A DNA stretch of 64,000 nucleotides from an uncultured Pseudomonadales bacterium (GTDB lineage: Bacteria; Pseudomonadota; Gammaproteobacteria; Pseudomonadales; Azotimanducaceae), in contig OY282460.1 of assembly GCA_958296295.1 (NCBI GenBank), forward strand, positions 4,262,291 through 4,326,290. Reading direction: 5' to 3'. The notes beneath the pieces are model-generated. The model did not search any database. It saw only the letters and a list, made by a program, of their open reading frames with translations, and was not told where the DNA came from. Below are positions 36,318-45,637 of this stretch, piece by piece. The number at the start of each line of letters is the position of its first letter. Position 1 is the stretch's first letter. Position numbers and translations under genes: made by a program.

Positions 36318-38054
36318 CTACACGCCGCGGCCTTCGCTCGCCGCCGCGTCGAGCAAACCCGCTGTGGCATCGGCCCCCGCTGCGCGCGCAAGGGCCGGCA
36401 ACCTGCTTCCGTCCGGGTGCGCCACGTCGAGCCGGGCGCCGCGTTCGAGCAGCAGCTTCAAGGCCCCGGCGCGGTTGCGCAGAGCCGCGAAGGCGAGCGG
36501 CGTTTGCCAATCGTCCTGATGGGCGTCGGCGCCGGGTCGCTCCTCGCCGATCGTGATCTCCAAGGACGCCGGCGCGGCGTCGAGCACCGCGGCGATGCGC
36601 GGCAGGTTTTCCACCAGCACGGCGTCGAAGATGCCGATATTGGCCGCGCCGAGCACCGCGGCCACCTCTTGTTCGCCAGCGGTGAGCGCCCATTGCAGAG
36701 GCGTCGCGGCAAAGTGATCGTCACGGGCGCGGATGTTCGCGCCTTCGCGCAGCAGCAGGTCGACAACCGCGGCGTGGCCGTGGAACGCCGCTTCGTGCAA
36801 CGCCGTGGTGCGCGGCCGGTTCGGGTCGAAGCCGAGCTCCAGCATGAGGCGCACGGCCGCGAGGCGCCCGGCCTGGGCGGCAGCGGCCAGCGCTTCCGGC
36901 ATGGCCTGCCCGGTTCGACGAACGATGTCCGGCTCGCTCGCCAGCAACGCCCTCGCGCCATCGCCGTCAGCGGCGTTGCAAGCGGCCACGAAGCGTTGCA
37001 CGGGGCTCAACCGCGCGGTCGGCGCGCCGTGTTCGGCAAGGTGCGCCGCCAGATCCGGTTGACCGCTCAGCATGGCGGCCTCATGGAGCGAGCCGTCGTC
37101 GATGGTGACGTCCGCGCCGTGCTCGACGAGCAACTTGGCGCGGGCCGGATGGTGTTTGCGCACCGCCCAGCGCAGTTGGTAGTCCAATGTCCGTTCCGGG
37201 TTCTCCACCAGGCGGCCGTTCTCCTCGAGCAGCCAGTTGTTGCGGTGCATGGCCCCGAGGCCGTGCGCGAGCAGGGCCTCCAAGCACTCGCTGGCCGGCG
37301 TGAACATCGTGTTGTAAAGCGCTTGACCGTCGTTCGGGTCCGCACCGGCCGCAAGCAACAACTTCGCCAAAGCGTCGCGTTCCTCGTGCGGCGGCTGGTT
37401 GACCGGCCCCATTTCGCCTTCCCCGAAGGCGCCGGCGAGCGCCGTGAAACGGTACTGCCCGCCCCACATGTAATGGGCGTTCGGATCCGCGCCGCGAGCG
37501 ATCAGAAGGCGCGCCGCGGCCAAAGTGGAACGGCCCGGAAGATCGAGTCGCGAATAGCAGGCGTAAAGCAACGGCGGCCAATCGAAGTGGCCGCCGAGTT
37601 TCTCCACGAGTGCCGGATCCGCGTCCAGAAAACCCGCGACCGCAGCCGCGTCGCCAACACACGCGGCGTGCCAGATGTCGCGGCGCGCCAACGCCGGATC
37701 CGCGGCCAACATGGCCCGCGCCTGTTCCCGATTGGCCGGCCGATCGGTTTGAAAGTAGCAAAGGCAGGCGAGTTGGAGGAAATCGGCGAGCCCCTCGCCA
37801 TGGCGCGCGAACGCCAGCAGCTGTCGCCATGTGGCGAATCCGTGTTCGCGGGCCACGGCCAACTCGGCGTCGGCCGCCTGGACGGGTTGGCGCAACGCGG
37901 CTTGCGCCGTGAGGCCGGTGAACCCGGGGTGGTGGCTGGCGAGGCGCCTTCCCGCTTCGCGCTCGCCGGCGCGGTGGCCGGCGGCCAAGTCGTCCGCAAG
38001 CGCCCGCACGTCCGCCGCGGCGCGTTCGTAGCCCAAGTGCTTGAGCATCGCCAT
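36318..38054 (-). CDS. ankyrin-repeat protein
   Basis: A 578-residue protein consisting of about eight to ten ankyrin repeats. Clear examples are ARLLIARGADPNAH, KLLLAAGADPND, ARAKLLVEHGADVT, RTTALHEAAFHGHAAVVDLL, LLREGANIRARD and LKLLLERGARLDVAHPDGS. The N-terminal 130 residues are helical and contain FATWRQLLAFARHGEG. No signal peptide is seen, so it is cytoplasmic unless exported by another route. It starts 4 bp after the Asp/Asn hydroxylase stop, with AGAGGG before the ATG. Several repeats carry Asn or Asp at the beta-turn position that ankyrin hydroxylases modify in animals. Confidence 0.9.
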   Translation of the reverse strand: MAMLKHLGYERAAADVRALADDLAAGHRAGEREAGRRLASHHPGFTGLTAQAALRQPVQAADAELAVAREHGFATWRQLLAFARHGEGLADFLQLACLCYFQTDRPANREQARAMLAADPALARRDIWHAACVGDAAAVAGFLDADPALVEKLGGHFDWPPLLYACYSRLDLPGRSTLAAARLLIARGADPNAHYMWGGQYRFTALAGAFGEGEMGPVNQPPHEERDALAKLLLAAGADPNDGQALYNTMFTPASECLEALLAHGLGAMHRNNWLLEENGRLVENPERTLDYQLRWAVRKHHPARAKLLVEHGADVTIDDGSLHEAAMLSGQPDLAAHLAEHGAPTARLSPVQRFVAACNAADGDGARALLASEPDIVRRTGQAMPEALAAAAQAGRLAAVRLMLELGFDPNRPRTTALHEAAFHGHAAVVDLLLREGANIRARDDHFAATPLQWALTAGEQEVAAVLGAANIGIFDAVLVENLPRIAAVLDAAPASLEITIGEERPGADAHQDDWQTPLAFAALRNRAGALKLLLERGARLDVAHPDGSRLPALARAAGADATAGLLDAAASEGRGV

Positions 38055-38058
38055 CCCT

Positions 38059-39039
38059 CTAGCCGGCGCGCGCCGCGCGGTCTGCCGGCGATAGCGCCGC
38101 GTTGAGCACCCGCTGCGCGAACACCGCGTTGACGCCGATGCCGTTGCTGCTCGTGGCGAGGGCGCGCCGGTTGGGATGCAGACGCCCGCGGGTTTGCGCG
38201 ATCAGCGAGCGGTAACGCGGCCGCGCGGCCGGCTCGTCGCCATGCAGCAGCCACAGGGAACGCCAGTCGCGGGCGAAGCCGCGCAACAGGCGCGCGTAGG
38301 CGTCGGCCAGCGTCGCGTCGTTTGCGGGATTGGCCGAGAAGTCCGCGATGAGGTCCTCCACCAGCGCTTCGCACTCGCCCGGCGCCATCACCGCCGCCGC
38401 GCTGTAGCGTTCGAGCAGCAGCGGCGGATCGAGCCCCGGCTGGTAGGGAACGAACCGCGCCGCCGCGGCGTCCGAGGCCGACGGCGAGTGCTCGACGGTC
38501 CCGACCATCTCCCAAAACCGCGACGAGCCGCAGGTGTCGATGACCAGGTGCACCCGGCTCGCATCGCCACCGTTCACCACCTTGTGACGGCGCCACGAGT
38601 CGAAAATCCAGCATTCGCCGGCGGCCATGTGCAGACGCTCCGGCCCGCAGTGGAAGATCACGCGCGGACTGGTGACGACGGGAATGTGGATGCGCACGCG
38701 GCTGAACCAATGGTAGTTGAAGTCCACATGCAGGCCCACTTCGCAACCCGCCTCCAGCCGCATGAGCCGCGATCGCGACAGCACTTCGCCGAAAACGGCC
38801 ATCGTTTGGCGCACATAGGGACACCGCGCCAAATGCGGCGTGGCGCGTTTTTCGCCGTCGAACGAATCGTTGTCGCCGCCTCCGCACGAGACGAGCGCGA
38901 TCGCGGAATTGCCGCGCAAGCCGCTCGGATGCGCCATCCACCGATCGCGCGGAAACCGCCCGACCTCCTCGCCGAGCCGGTCGGCGTCGAAACGGAAAGG
39001 GAGGCGGATGAAAGGTCTGCTCAGGCGCAAGGCAGGCAA
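38059..39039 (-). CDS. aspartyl/asparaginyl beta-hydroxylase family protein
   Basis: A 326-residue Fe(II)/2-oxoglutarate-dependent oxygenase with the Asp/Asn hydroxylase domain. The metal ligands are H104 and D106 (or its equivalent) in CEVGLHVDFNYHWFSRVRIH and the distal His152 in FDSWRRHKVVNGG, with a conserved Arg in SRVRIHIP for 2-oxoglutarate binding. The C-terminal half is helical with DWRSLWLLHGDEP. It overlaps the sulfotransferase by 19 bp upstream and abuts the ankyrin gene downstream, so all three are one operon. Its substrate could be an ankyrin repeat; this is inference. Confidence 0.9.
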   Translation of the reverse strand: MPALRLSRPFIRLPFRFDADRLGEEVGRFPRDRWMAHPSGLRGNSAIALVSCGGGDNDSFDGEKRATPHLARCPYVRQTMAVFGEVLSRSRLMRLEAGCEVGLHVDFNYHWFSRVRIHIPVVTSPRVIFHCGPERLHMAAGECWIFDSWRRHKVVNGGDASRVHLVIDTCGSSRFWEMVGTVEHSPSASDAAAARFVPYQPGLDPPLLLERYSAAAVMAPGECEALVEDLIADFSANPANDATLADAYARLLRGFARDWRSLWLLHGDEPAARPRYRSLIAQTRGRLHPNRRALATSSNGIGVNAVFAQRVLNAALSPADRAARAG

Positions 39040-39674
39040 CTCGCCGAGTTGGCGGGACGATAGCCGAACACCGTGAAGTCGTCGCGGTAGAAATCCGTCG
39101 CCGCGCGCAACAGCTCGTCATCGTAGTATTCGCCGTAGCGCCGATGCGCCGTCGTGTTGACGCGGGCCAAGGCTTTCGCCGGCAGGCCAATGCGCCGACA
39201 CGCTTCGTCGAACGAGGCCTGCAACGCTTCAAAGCGGCCAACGAAATCCACCGCGAGACGGCCGGCTTCGTCCTCGAGGAGTCTCGCCTGCGGGCGCACC
39301 AACACCCGCCCACGAAATCGCGGCGTGGCCAACGCGCGCTTCATGAACGTCGTCTCGTTGCCGAGAAAAGCCGGCGCGCGCTTGTTGAGCATCGCGCAAA
39401 CCGACACGTAGCGGTCGTAGGGATGCCGCACGACGGCGAATTTGAAGTAGCTTCGCCAGACGCTCGGCGCGAGGTGCGCCGCGGCCTGCCGAGCACTGAT
39501 GTGGCCGTGGCCTATCCGCGCCAACGCCGGTAGCGGGCTGCGCGAGCCACCAACCAACGCTTCCTGCTGCCAGTCCTCCTCGCCAAGCAACGGCGTCAAC
39601 GCCGCACGGACCGCGTGCGTGGCCGTTCGCGGCACGGCGAGAAACACGAACCGGTGCCGATGGGAGACGATCAA
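39021..39674 (-). CDS. sulfotransferase family 2 protein
   Basis: About 217 residues. The N-terminal PAPS-binding strand-loop reads IVSHRHRFVFLAVPRTATHA, and the 3'-phosphate motif is KFAVVRHPYDRYVSVCAML, as in carbohydrate-type sulfotransferases. The C-terminus has LARVNTTAHRRYGEYYDDEL. The first PSB loop has Arg-Thr-Ala in place of the usual Lys-Thr. The TTG at 39674 matches the family start; the ATG at 39767 would add 31 Arg/Pro-rich residues. It is the first gene of the sulfotransferase-hydroxylase-ankyrin operon. Confidence 0.82.
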   Translation of the reverse strand: MIVSHRHRFVFLAVPRTATHAVRAALTPLLGEEDWQQEALVGGSRSPLPALARIGHGHISARQAAAHLAPSVWRSYFKFAVVRHPYDRYVSVCAMLNKRAPAFLGNETTFMKRALATPRFRGRVLVRPQARLLEDEAGRLAVDFVGRFEALQASFDEACRRIGLPAKALARVNTTAHRRYGEYYDDELLRAATDFYRDDFTVFGYRPANSASCLPCA

Positions 39675-39826
39675 GCCGGCACCGGCCGGCGAACTCCACC
39701 GCCAAGGTGCCGAAAACACGGGCCGCCGCACCCGATCGGAGGCGGCTTGGCGGCATGCCGGCGGCAAGCGGCCACTCGGGTGGCGGGACCGTCACCGCAC
39801 GCGAAGTCGGGCGAGCCGGTCATGCG

Positions 39827-39997
39827 CTACGCGCCAATGACGGCAAGCGTGGCCAACAACGTGAAGCCAACGGTCGGCACATGCGCCACGATCTCGTCGG
39901 CCACGACGCGGCGCACGCCTTCGGCCTGCTCGGATTCCACTCCGGCCTCCTTCGGCTTGGCGGCAAGTCGCAACGTGTCCAACCGGTGAGCATTCAT
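39827..39997 (-). CDS. small DUF1640-like helical protein with C-terminal membrane segment
   Basis: A 56-residue ORF starting MNAHRLDTLRLAAKPKEAGV and containing ESEQAEGVRRVVADEIVAH, followed by a hydrophobic tail FTLLATLAVIGA. The pattern LDTL-L-AK--KEAG---EQAE resembles the small DUF1640/coiled-coil proteins that often occur near mobile genes. A strong AAGGAG lies six bases upstream of the ATG, which is the main reason to trust this start. The function is unknown. Confidence 0.65.
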   Translation of the reverse strand: MNAHRLDTLRLAAKPKEAGVESEQAEGVRRVVADEIVAHVPTVGFTLLATLAVIGA

Positions 39998-40376
39998 GGG
40001 CTTCTCCTTCTTGCAGGTGGCGCCACGTCCGCCGCACGGACGTTTGGACGCCCATCGCGGAACCAAGCATAGCAGACGCGGCCGAGGTGGCCGCCTTCGC
40101 GCGCATCCGACCCGTTGGCCGCCAAGACGCGGCCCAAGCCATCGCGCCAACAAGTTCGCCATGGTCGGAAGTCGGCCCGTGCGCGTGCTTGCCACGTTGT
40201 TTTGCAAGACATTTCCGCTTTCGGTGGCCGTGGACGCGGGAAAGCCCGCTCCTCGGCACCGTCCCTCGGGGTGTCCGCGCACGGCGTCACAAAAAGATCA
40301 CATTCCCCCCCTACGATGACGCATCGTCAATGTCGCGACTGGTCGCGACGCCATGCGACATCGGGGGAGAAACCAC
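39998..40376. other. intergenic region between divergent genes
   Basis: 379 bases with no gene I can support. It must contain the promoter for the lipoprotein gene at 40377 and the one for the small protein at 39997. A run of seven C at 40306-40312 precedes the + strand gene; no convincing -35/-10 pair was found. Confidence 0.4.
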
Positions 40377-42029
40377 ATGGCGGATCGAGCCTTGGCAGCA
40401 TCTGTCGTGTTCGGCGCGGCGACGCTGCTCTGCGCATGCGAAGGCGGCGATATCAACATCAATCCCCCCACCACGGCCGCACCCGTGGACAACTCCACCC
40501 GGCCGGCGGCCGCAGCGGCCGAAACAAACCCTTGCGCCGTCTACGAGAAGGACGGCTCCACTTTCCAAGGCGAACAGCGGGACGTCAACTGCGTGTATCC
40601 GCCTTCCTTCGTGGACGCCGGCAACAACCTCACGGTGAACCTGCGCATTCCCGACCTGCCGGACGACGGCGCCCACATCTTCGAGGGCAGCATGTTCGTC
40701 GGTCGCACCCATGACACGGACGACGGCCTCGCCAACGCCGGCATCGCGCGCGGCGGCGACGGGCCGACGCTCACGGTGGAAGCCGGCGCCACGCTCGCTT
40801 TCCAATCGAGCTCGGACTTCCTGATCATCAATCGCGGCGCCCAGCTGTTCGCCGTCGGCACCGCCGACGAACCCATCACGTTCACCTCGGTTTCCGATGT
40901 GGAAGGCGCCGTGGGCCCGGAAGACGTGCAGCAGTGGGGCGGCATCGTCATCAACGGCTTCGGCGTCACCAACAAATGCGACTACACCGGCTCCGTCGCC
41001 GGCGGCGACCTAGCCACCAGCGATTGCCATGTGGACGCCGAAGGCGCCGCAGGTCTTGACGAATCCCAATACGGTGGCGACAACAACGACGACAGCTCCG
41101 GGCGTCTGGAATACGTCGTCGTCAAACACACTGGCGCGGAAGTGGGCAACGGCGACGAGTTGAACGGCATTTCCTTCGGCGGCGTCGGCCGCAACACCAT
41201 CGTCAAGAACCTGCAGGTCTACTCCACTTACGACGACGGCATCGAGATGTTCGGCGGCGCGGTGAGCTTCGAGAACTTCGTGGCGGTGTACGTGCGGGAC
41301 GACTCCATCGACATCGACGAAGGCTGGGCCGGCTCCATCACCAACGCGTTGGTGATCCAATCGGAGACCTTGGGCAATCATTGCATTGAGGCGGACGGCA
41401 TCGGCTCGTTCGGCAATTTGAACGAAAGCACGGTCGGCGCGATCATCCGCCAAGGCATCAACAGCCGCCCAACCATCAGAAACCTCACCTGCGTCATTTC
41501 GCCGAGCGCCGAGCAAGGCAACTTCGATCCCGGCGCGGGCTGGCGGTTGCGGGAAGGCGTCTTTCCCACCATCGAAGACTCCATGGTGATCGGCGCCTTC
41601 GGCGCGGACAGCGCCGACTCCAACTACTGCCTGCGCATCGACAACCGCTCGCGGCAGGCCGCGCAAGACGGCGACATCTCCTTGAACAGGGTGATCCTCG
41701 CCTGCGCCGAGAAAACCAACGGAGGTTCCTTGCCGAACGGCATGACGGTCGAAGCCTGGGCCGCGGCCAACGGCGCGGTATTCGCGGATGTGGCGGACTC
41801 CGCCGATCCCACGGCGGCCGCGGACACCGGCTTGCAACTGCTTGAAGGCACTCCACCCATCTACTCCATCGACTACGACACGATGTCCGTGAACGACAAC
41901 GCGCCAGCCGGCGCGCCGCAAAACGGCGACTTCGTCGGCGCGTTGTCGCTGTCGGCCACCGATTGGACCCAAGGCTGGACCTACGGCATCCACGAGGGCA
42001 GCCGCGGTCAAGCGCTGTGGTTCGAGTAG
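40377..42029 (+). CDS. lipoprotein, beta-helix-like, TonB receptor partner
   Basis: A 550-residue predicted lipoprotein with a signal ending LLCAC (Cys21). The mature protein has a beta-helix-like pattern: LTVEAGATLAFQSSSDFLII, NRGAQLFAVGTADEPITFTS, GIVINGFGVTN, FENFVAVYVRDDSIDIDEGW. It is rich in Asp, Asn and Gly, consistent with a secreted calcium-binding or glycan-binding surface protein. It lies 37 bp upstream of a TonB-dependent receptor, and similar pairs occur in other Proteobacteria, so the two probably act together at the outer membrane; the ligand is unknown. The ATG at 40377 gives a proper signal peptide. Confidence 0.85.
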   Translation: MADRALAASVVFGAATLLCACEGGDININPPTTAAPVDNSTRPAAAAAETNPCAVYEKDGSTFQGEQRDVNCVYPPSFVDAGNNLTVNLRIPDLPDDGAHIFEGSMFVGRTHDTDDGLANAGIARGGDGPTLTVEAGATLAFQSSSDFLIINRGAQLFAVGTADEPITFTSVSDVEGAVGPEDVQQWGGIVINGFGVTNKCDYTGSVAGGDLATSDCHVDAEGAAGLDESQYGGDNNDDSSGRLEYVVVKHTGAEVGNGDELNGISFGGVGRNTIVKNLQVYSTYDDGIEMFGGAVSFENFVAVYVRDDSIDIDEGWAGSITNALVIQSETLGNHCIEADGIGSFGNLNESTVGAIIRQGINSRPTIRNLTCVISPSAEQGNFDPGAGWRLREGVFPTIEDSMVIGAFGADSADSNYCLRIDNRSRQAAQDGDISLNRVILACAEKTNGGSLPNGMTVEAWAAANGAVFADVADSADPTAAADTGLQLLEGTPPIYSIDYDTMSVNDNAPAGAPQNGDFVGALSLSATDWTQGWTYGIHEGSRGQALWFE

Positions 42030-42066
42030 GCGCGGGCCGGCGTTCGACATGCGAGGCACGAACAAC

Positions 42067-44781
42067 ATGAATCGCGACAAGACCCTTTGGGCGGCGGCAT
42101 GCGTTGCCGCCTTCACCGCGCCTTGGCCGGTCGCCGGCCAGGAATCGGCCGAAGACGGCAACAAGCGGATCGAGGAGGTCGTCGTCGTCGGGCGCCTCTA
42201 CAACTCCGCGCAACGGCTCATGAACGAGCGCAAAGACGACGAAGTGGTCGCGGACGTGCTCGGCGACGAGATGATCAGCCGCTTGGGGGACACCACGGTG
42301 GCGGTGGCTCTGCAACGAATTCCGGGGCTTTCCCTGGTGAGCGGCAAGTTCGTCTATGTGCGCGGCTTGGGCGAACGGTATTCGAGCACCTTGTTGAACG
42401 GCGCCACGATCCCGTCTCCGGACTTGACGCGGAACGTCATTCCGCTCGACATATTCCCCACATCCATCGTGCGTTCCCTGCATGTGCAGAAGGCGTACTC
42501 CGCCGACATGCCGGCAACGTTCGGCGGCGGCACGGTGGACATCCGCACAAAGGGCATTCCCGACGCTCTCACTCTCGCGGTGGAAGTGGGCACGGGCTAC
42601 AACTTGGAGAACGACGGCGACGCGCTCACCTACCCGGGGGGCGGCGACGACCGCTTTGGCGTGGACGATGGCTCGCGGGCCCTCGCGCCAGCTCTGCGGG
42701 ACGGCATCACGCGCTTTCTCGGCAATTTGGATGTGCAGAGCATCTTGCGCGGCCTGCGGCGGGAAGGCGACGCGAACGCGACGGTGGCCGACGCCCGGCG
42801 CGTGAACCGCGAACTCGCGCTGCTGCTGAATCGAGACTTGGCCGTGACCGAAAAGTCCACGGAACCCGACATGAACATCAAGGGGAGTGTCGGCAGCAAC
42901 TTTCTGTTCGCCGACGACTGGGAGTTCGGCGCCCTCGCCGGCGGCTCGTACAAGTCCTCTTGGCGCGAGAGCGAACGTCTCAGCCGAAATTTCAACTTCC
43001 CGGACGAACGCACGGACACCAAGCTGGAATCCACTTTCTCCGTGGACATCACCGCCAACTTGAACTTCGGCCTGCGTTTCACGGACGATCACGAGGTTTC
43101 CACCACCTCCCTGTATTTGCGCAACACCGACGACGAGACCGCCATTCGCGACTTTTTCAACGAAAACCGGGAAATCTCCGACGAACGCGGCTTCCGGGAT
43201 TACCGTCTGCAATTCGAAGAGCGCGATCTGCTGGTTCATCTGGCAACCGGCACGCACCGCCTCGGCCACGCCACACGCGAGTCGCCCCTGTTTTCGTGGA
43301 TGGGCCTCGACTGGCTGCCCGAGGACACCGAATTCTCTTGGTTCTACTCCGACGCGCGGGCGCGCACGGACATTCCGAACCAAGTGAGCGTTGTCGCGCA
43401 GACCGTCACCGCGCCTGAAACCGGCCGAGTATTGAGTTCCACGATCAACATAGGCACGACGGCCGATTACCGCTTCACGAGACTGGACGACGATGTGCTC
43501 ACCTACGGGTGGGACTTCGCCCTCCCGATCCAACGGGGCGACCACTTCGTGGAGACGAACGCCGGCTACGACCATGCGCGCAAGAATCGCACATACCGCC
43601 AGACCCAGTTCAGCTTGGACGCGTTTTCGGTGGCGGATCCGGCCATCTTGAAGGGCTCCTTGAGCGAAGCGCTCTCGGACCGCGCCATTCTCGATCCGGC
43701 CAACAACTTCGTGTTCGACATGAGCGGCACCAACAACCAAAGCTACATCGCCGCCACGATGACCGAAGCGGTCTACGGCAAGGTGGATTGGACTTGGCGG
43801 GAAACCTGGCGGCTCTCCGCCGGCACCCGCTGGGAGGACTACAAACAGGTGGCGCTGGATTGGAACCCGTACGGCTTCACCTTGACCGATCCAGTGGTCA
43901 CCACCGACCCCGAACGACTGGAGCGCGCGACTTTCCGAGACGACAGCTTCTACCCGTCCGTGTCGCTGATGTGGATGAGCGCACTCGGCGACCTCGGCGC
44001 GAAGCTCGGCGTGGAGTTGTTCCAACTGCGTCTTGGCTGGAGCGAGACCGTGGTGCGTCCGGATCTGCGCGAGATCACGGACGCCAGCTACGTCGATCCA
44101 ATCACGGACGATCTAGTGGACGGCAACCCCGGGGTGGTTCCTTCGGACGTGACCAACTACGACCTGCGCGCCGAGTGGTTTTTCGACAATGGCGACACGT
44201 TCACAGCCTCCTTTTTCCGCAAGAACATCGCTCGTCCCATCGAGTTCTTCGAATCCGCCGCAAGCGACACCACGGTGGCGCGGGAGATCGTGAACGCCGA
44301 ATCGGCGAAAGTTTCCGGTGTCGAGCTGGAAGGGCTCAAGAAGCTCGACTTCCTCGGCGCTTGGGGCGAACAGTTCTTCGCGCAGGCCAATGTGACCTGG
44401 CAAGACTCGGAACTCGTGGCCGGCGAAGAAGCCGACGCGCCGACCAGCCCCGTGCGCCCGCTTGCGGGAGCGTCCGAACACGTCGCCAACATCGTGCTCG
44501 GCTTCGACAGTCACGACGGCGCGCATACGGCGACCTTGGCGTACAACGTGTTCGGCGAGCGCCTGTACGTCGCCGGTCGCCTCGGCGCGCCTGATGGCTA
44601 CGAACAGCCTTTCCACGCCTTGGACTTCACCTATTCCTGGTTTCCAACCCACAACATCACCGTGAAGGCGAAGGTTCGCAACATCCTCGACCAAACCGTG
44701 GAAATCGAACGCGAAGACATTGTCGTCTTCACCAAGCGGCCAGGCACCGGGGCTGCGATCAGCTTCAAGTGGGGTTTCTAG
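42067..44781 (+). CDS. TonB-dependent outer-membrane receptor
   Basis: A 904-residue outer-membrane transporter. A signal peptide (AAACVAAFTAPWPVAG) is followed by a TonB-box-like RIEEVVVVGR, a plug domain with VRGLGERYSSTLLNGATIPS and PDLTRNVIPLDIFP, and a long beta-barrel ending in FKWGF with the terminal Phe needed for assembly. The RGLGERYSSTLLNG type plug is common in Sphingomonad and gammaproteobacterial receptors of unknown substrate. ATG 42067 is preferred over 42049. It follows the lipoprotein gene in the same operon and ends at a strong terminator. Confidence 0.93.
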   Translation: MNRDKTLWAAACVAAFTAPWPVAGQESAEDGNKRIEEVVVVGRLYNSAQRLMNERKDDEVVADVLGDEMISRLGDTTVAVALQRIPGLSLVSGKFVYVRGLGERYSSTLLNGATIPSPDLTRNVIPLDIFPTSIVRSLHVQKAYSADMPATFGGGTVDIRTKGIPDALTLAVEVGTGYNLENDGDALTYPGGGDDRFGVDDGSRALAPALRDGITRFLGNLDVQSILRGLRREGDANATVADARRVNRELALLLNRDLAVTEKSTEPDMNIKGSVGSNFLFADDWEFGALAGGSYKSSWRESERLSRNFNFPDERTDTKLESTFSVDITANLNFGLRFTDDHEVSTTSLYLRNTDDETAIRDFFNENREISDERGFRDYRLQFEERDLLVHLATGTHRLGHATRESPLFSWMGLDWLPEDTEFSWFYSDARARTDIPNQVSVVAQTVTAPETGRVLSSTINIGTTADYRFTRLDDDVLTYGWDFALPIQRGDHFVETNAGYDHARKNRTYRQTQFSLDAFSVADPAILKGSLSEALSDRAILDPANNFVFDMSGTNNQSYIAATMTEAVYGKVDWTWRETWRLSAGTRWEDYKQVALDWNPYGFTLTDPVVTTDPERLERATFRDDSFYPSVSLMWMSALGDLGAKLGVELFQLRLGWSETVVRPDLREITDASYVDPITDDLVDGNPGVVPSDVTNYDLRAEWFFDNGDTFTASFFRKNIARPIEFFESAASDTTVAREIVNAESAKVSGVELEGLKKLDFLGAWGEQFFAQANVTWQDSELVAGEEADAPTSPVRPLAGASEHVANIVLGFDSHDGAHTATLAYNVFGERLYVAGRLGAPDGYEQPFHALDFTYSWFPTHNITVKAKVRNILDQTVEIEREDIVVFTKRPGTGAAISFKWGF

Positions 44782-44824
44782 AGCGGCGCCTTCGAGACCC
44801 GCGCTCGTGCGCCAGCCCTCGGGT

Positions 44825-44874
44825 TTCGGCGCCAGACTCCGCGCCGCTCGCGGGCGGAGTCCGCGCGCGCCGAA
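44825..44874. terminator. bidirectional hairpin terminator
   Basis: Two nested perfect inverted repeats, outer TTCGGCGC (44825-44832) / GCGCCGAA (44867-44874) and inner GACTCCGC (44835-44842) / GCGGAGTC (44854-44861), form a strong hairpin between the convergent TonB receptor and DUF6491 genes. No U-tract is evident on the + strand. Confidence 0.6.
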
Positions 44875-44913
44875 GCAGGTGTCCAACGCGTTCGCTCGCG
44901 CTCGCGCTTGGAG

Positions 44914-45636
44914 CTAGCTGCCGCTCTTGGCCGCCCTTTTCGCGCGCTTGTTGGCGCGGCGCGTCTTGCGGGCCATGTCCGCGGCTTTGCGTCGCTCGAC
45001 CAACGCGGCGCGCAGCGCTTCTATCTGCACCGCGTCTATCTCCTCGAAGTCGCCAAGGCGGCAATGGGCCTCCACGCCGAACGGCCCGCCGCCGCGGGAC
45101 ATGCCGCGCAGCGTGTCCAAGCGACAGACGGAACCGCCGAAACTCCGGAAGTTCGGGATCATGTCGTCGTCCAAGCCCAAGCAGCGCGAGGACAGTTGAT
45201 TCAACCACGCTTTGTCGCGGCGAACGTGAAACAGCACCATCGTGTCGTCGAGAATCTCCACGCGATCCACGCTGCGCAGGCGCAGACACGTCTTGCGTTC
45301 GCGATAGGCTTCGTCGTCAAGCGGATTGTTGAGAATGGCGTCCACATCGAGCGCGTCGTCGCCCACTCCGCCTTGGCTTTCCGCCGGTTCGGGGACGTCC
45401 GGGCCGGGCGTCCGCTCTTGCGCGGAGGCCTCGGCGGCCTCGGATGCGGACGCTTCCGCCTCGGCCGCGACGGCCCCGGCCGAACACGCCCCGGCGAGCA
45501 AGAAGGCGATGGCGCGAATGGCGCCCGCGAATCCAAGCGCCGCCGGGGCCGCGCATCCGCGGCCCCGGCAACGTGCCGATCCCACGCCGCTCGGCTCCCT
45601 ATCGCCCATCGCGCATCGTGTCGATCCATCCGTCAT
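44914..45636 (-). CDS. DUF6491 family secreted protein
   Basis: A 240-residue protein with an N-terminal hydrophobic segment (GAIRAIAFLLAGACSAGAVA) acting as a signal peptide, an Ala/Glu-rich spacer, and the DUF6491 core: CLRLRSVDRVEILDDTMVLF, WLNQLSSRCLGLDDDMIPNF, SFGGSVCRLDTLRGM and HCRLGDFEEIDAVQ. The C-terminus is a 30-residue Lys/Arg-rich helix. Four Cys of the core are conserved in the family. The start ATG has GGAGG five bases upstream, overlapping the end of the acyl-CoA synthetase gene, so it is coupled to it. Function unknown. Confidence 0.8.
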   Translation of the reverse strand: MTDGSTRCAMGDREPSGVGSARCRGRGCAAPAALGFAGAIRAIAFLLAGACSAGAVAAEAEASASEAAEASAQERTPGPDVPEPAESQGGVGDDALDVDAILNNPLDDEAYRERKTCLRLRSVDRVEILDDTMVLFHVRRDKAWLNQLSSRCLGLDDDMIPNFRSFGGSVCRLDTLRGMSRGGGPFGVEAHCRLGDFEEIDAVQIEALRAALVERRKAADMARKTRRANKRAKRAAKSGS

Positions 45637-45637
45637 G

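Noticed and set aside
41494..44025. An 843-codon - frame opposite the TonB receptor
   Set aside because: Antisense shadow of the lipoprotein and receptor, whose signals and domain order are convincing.
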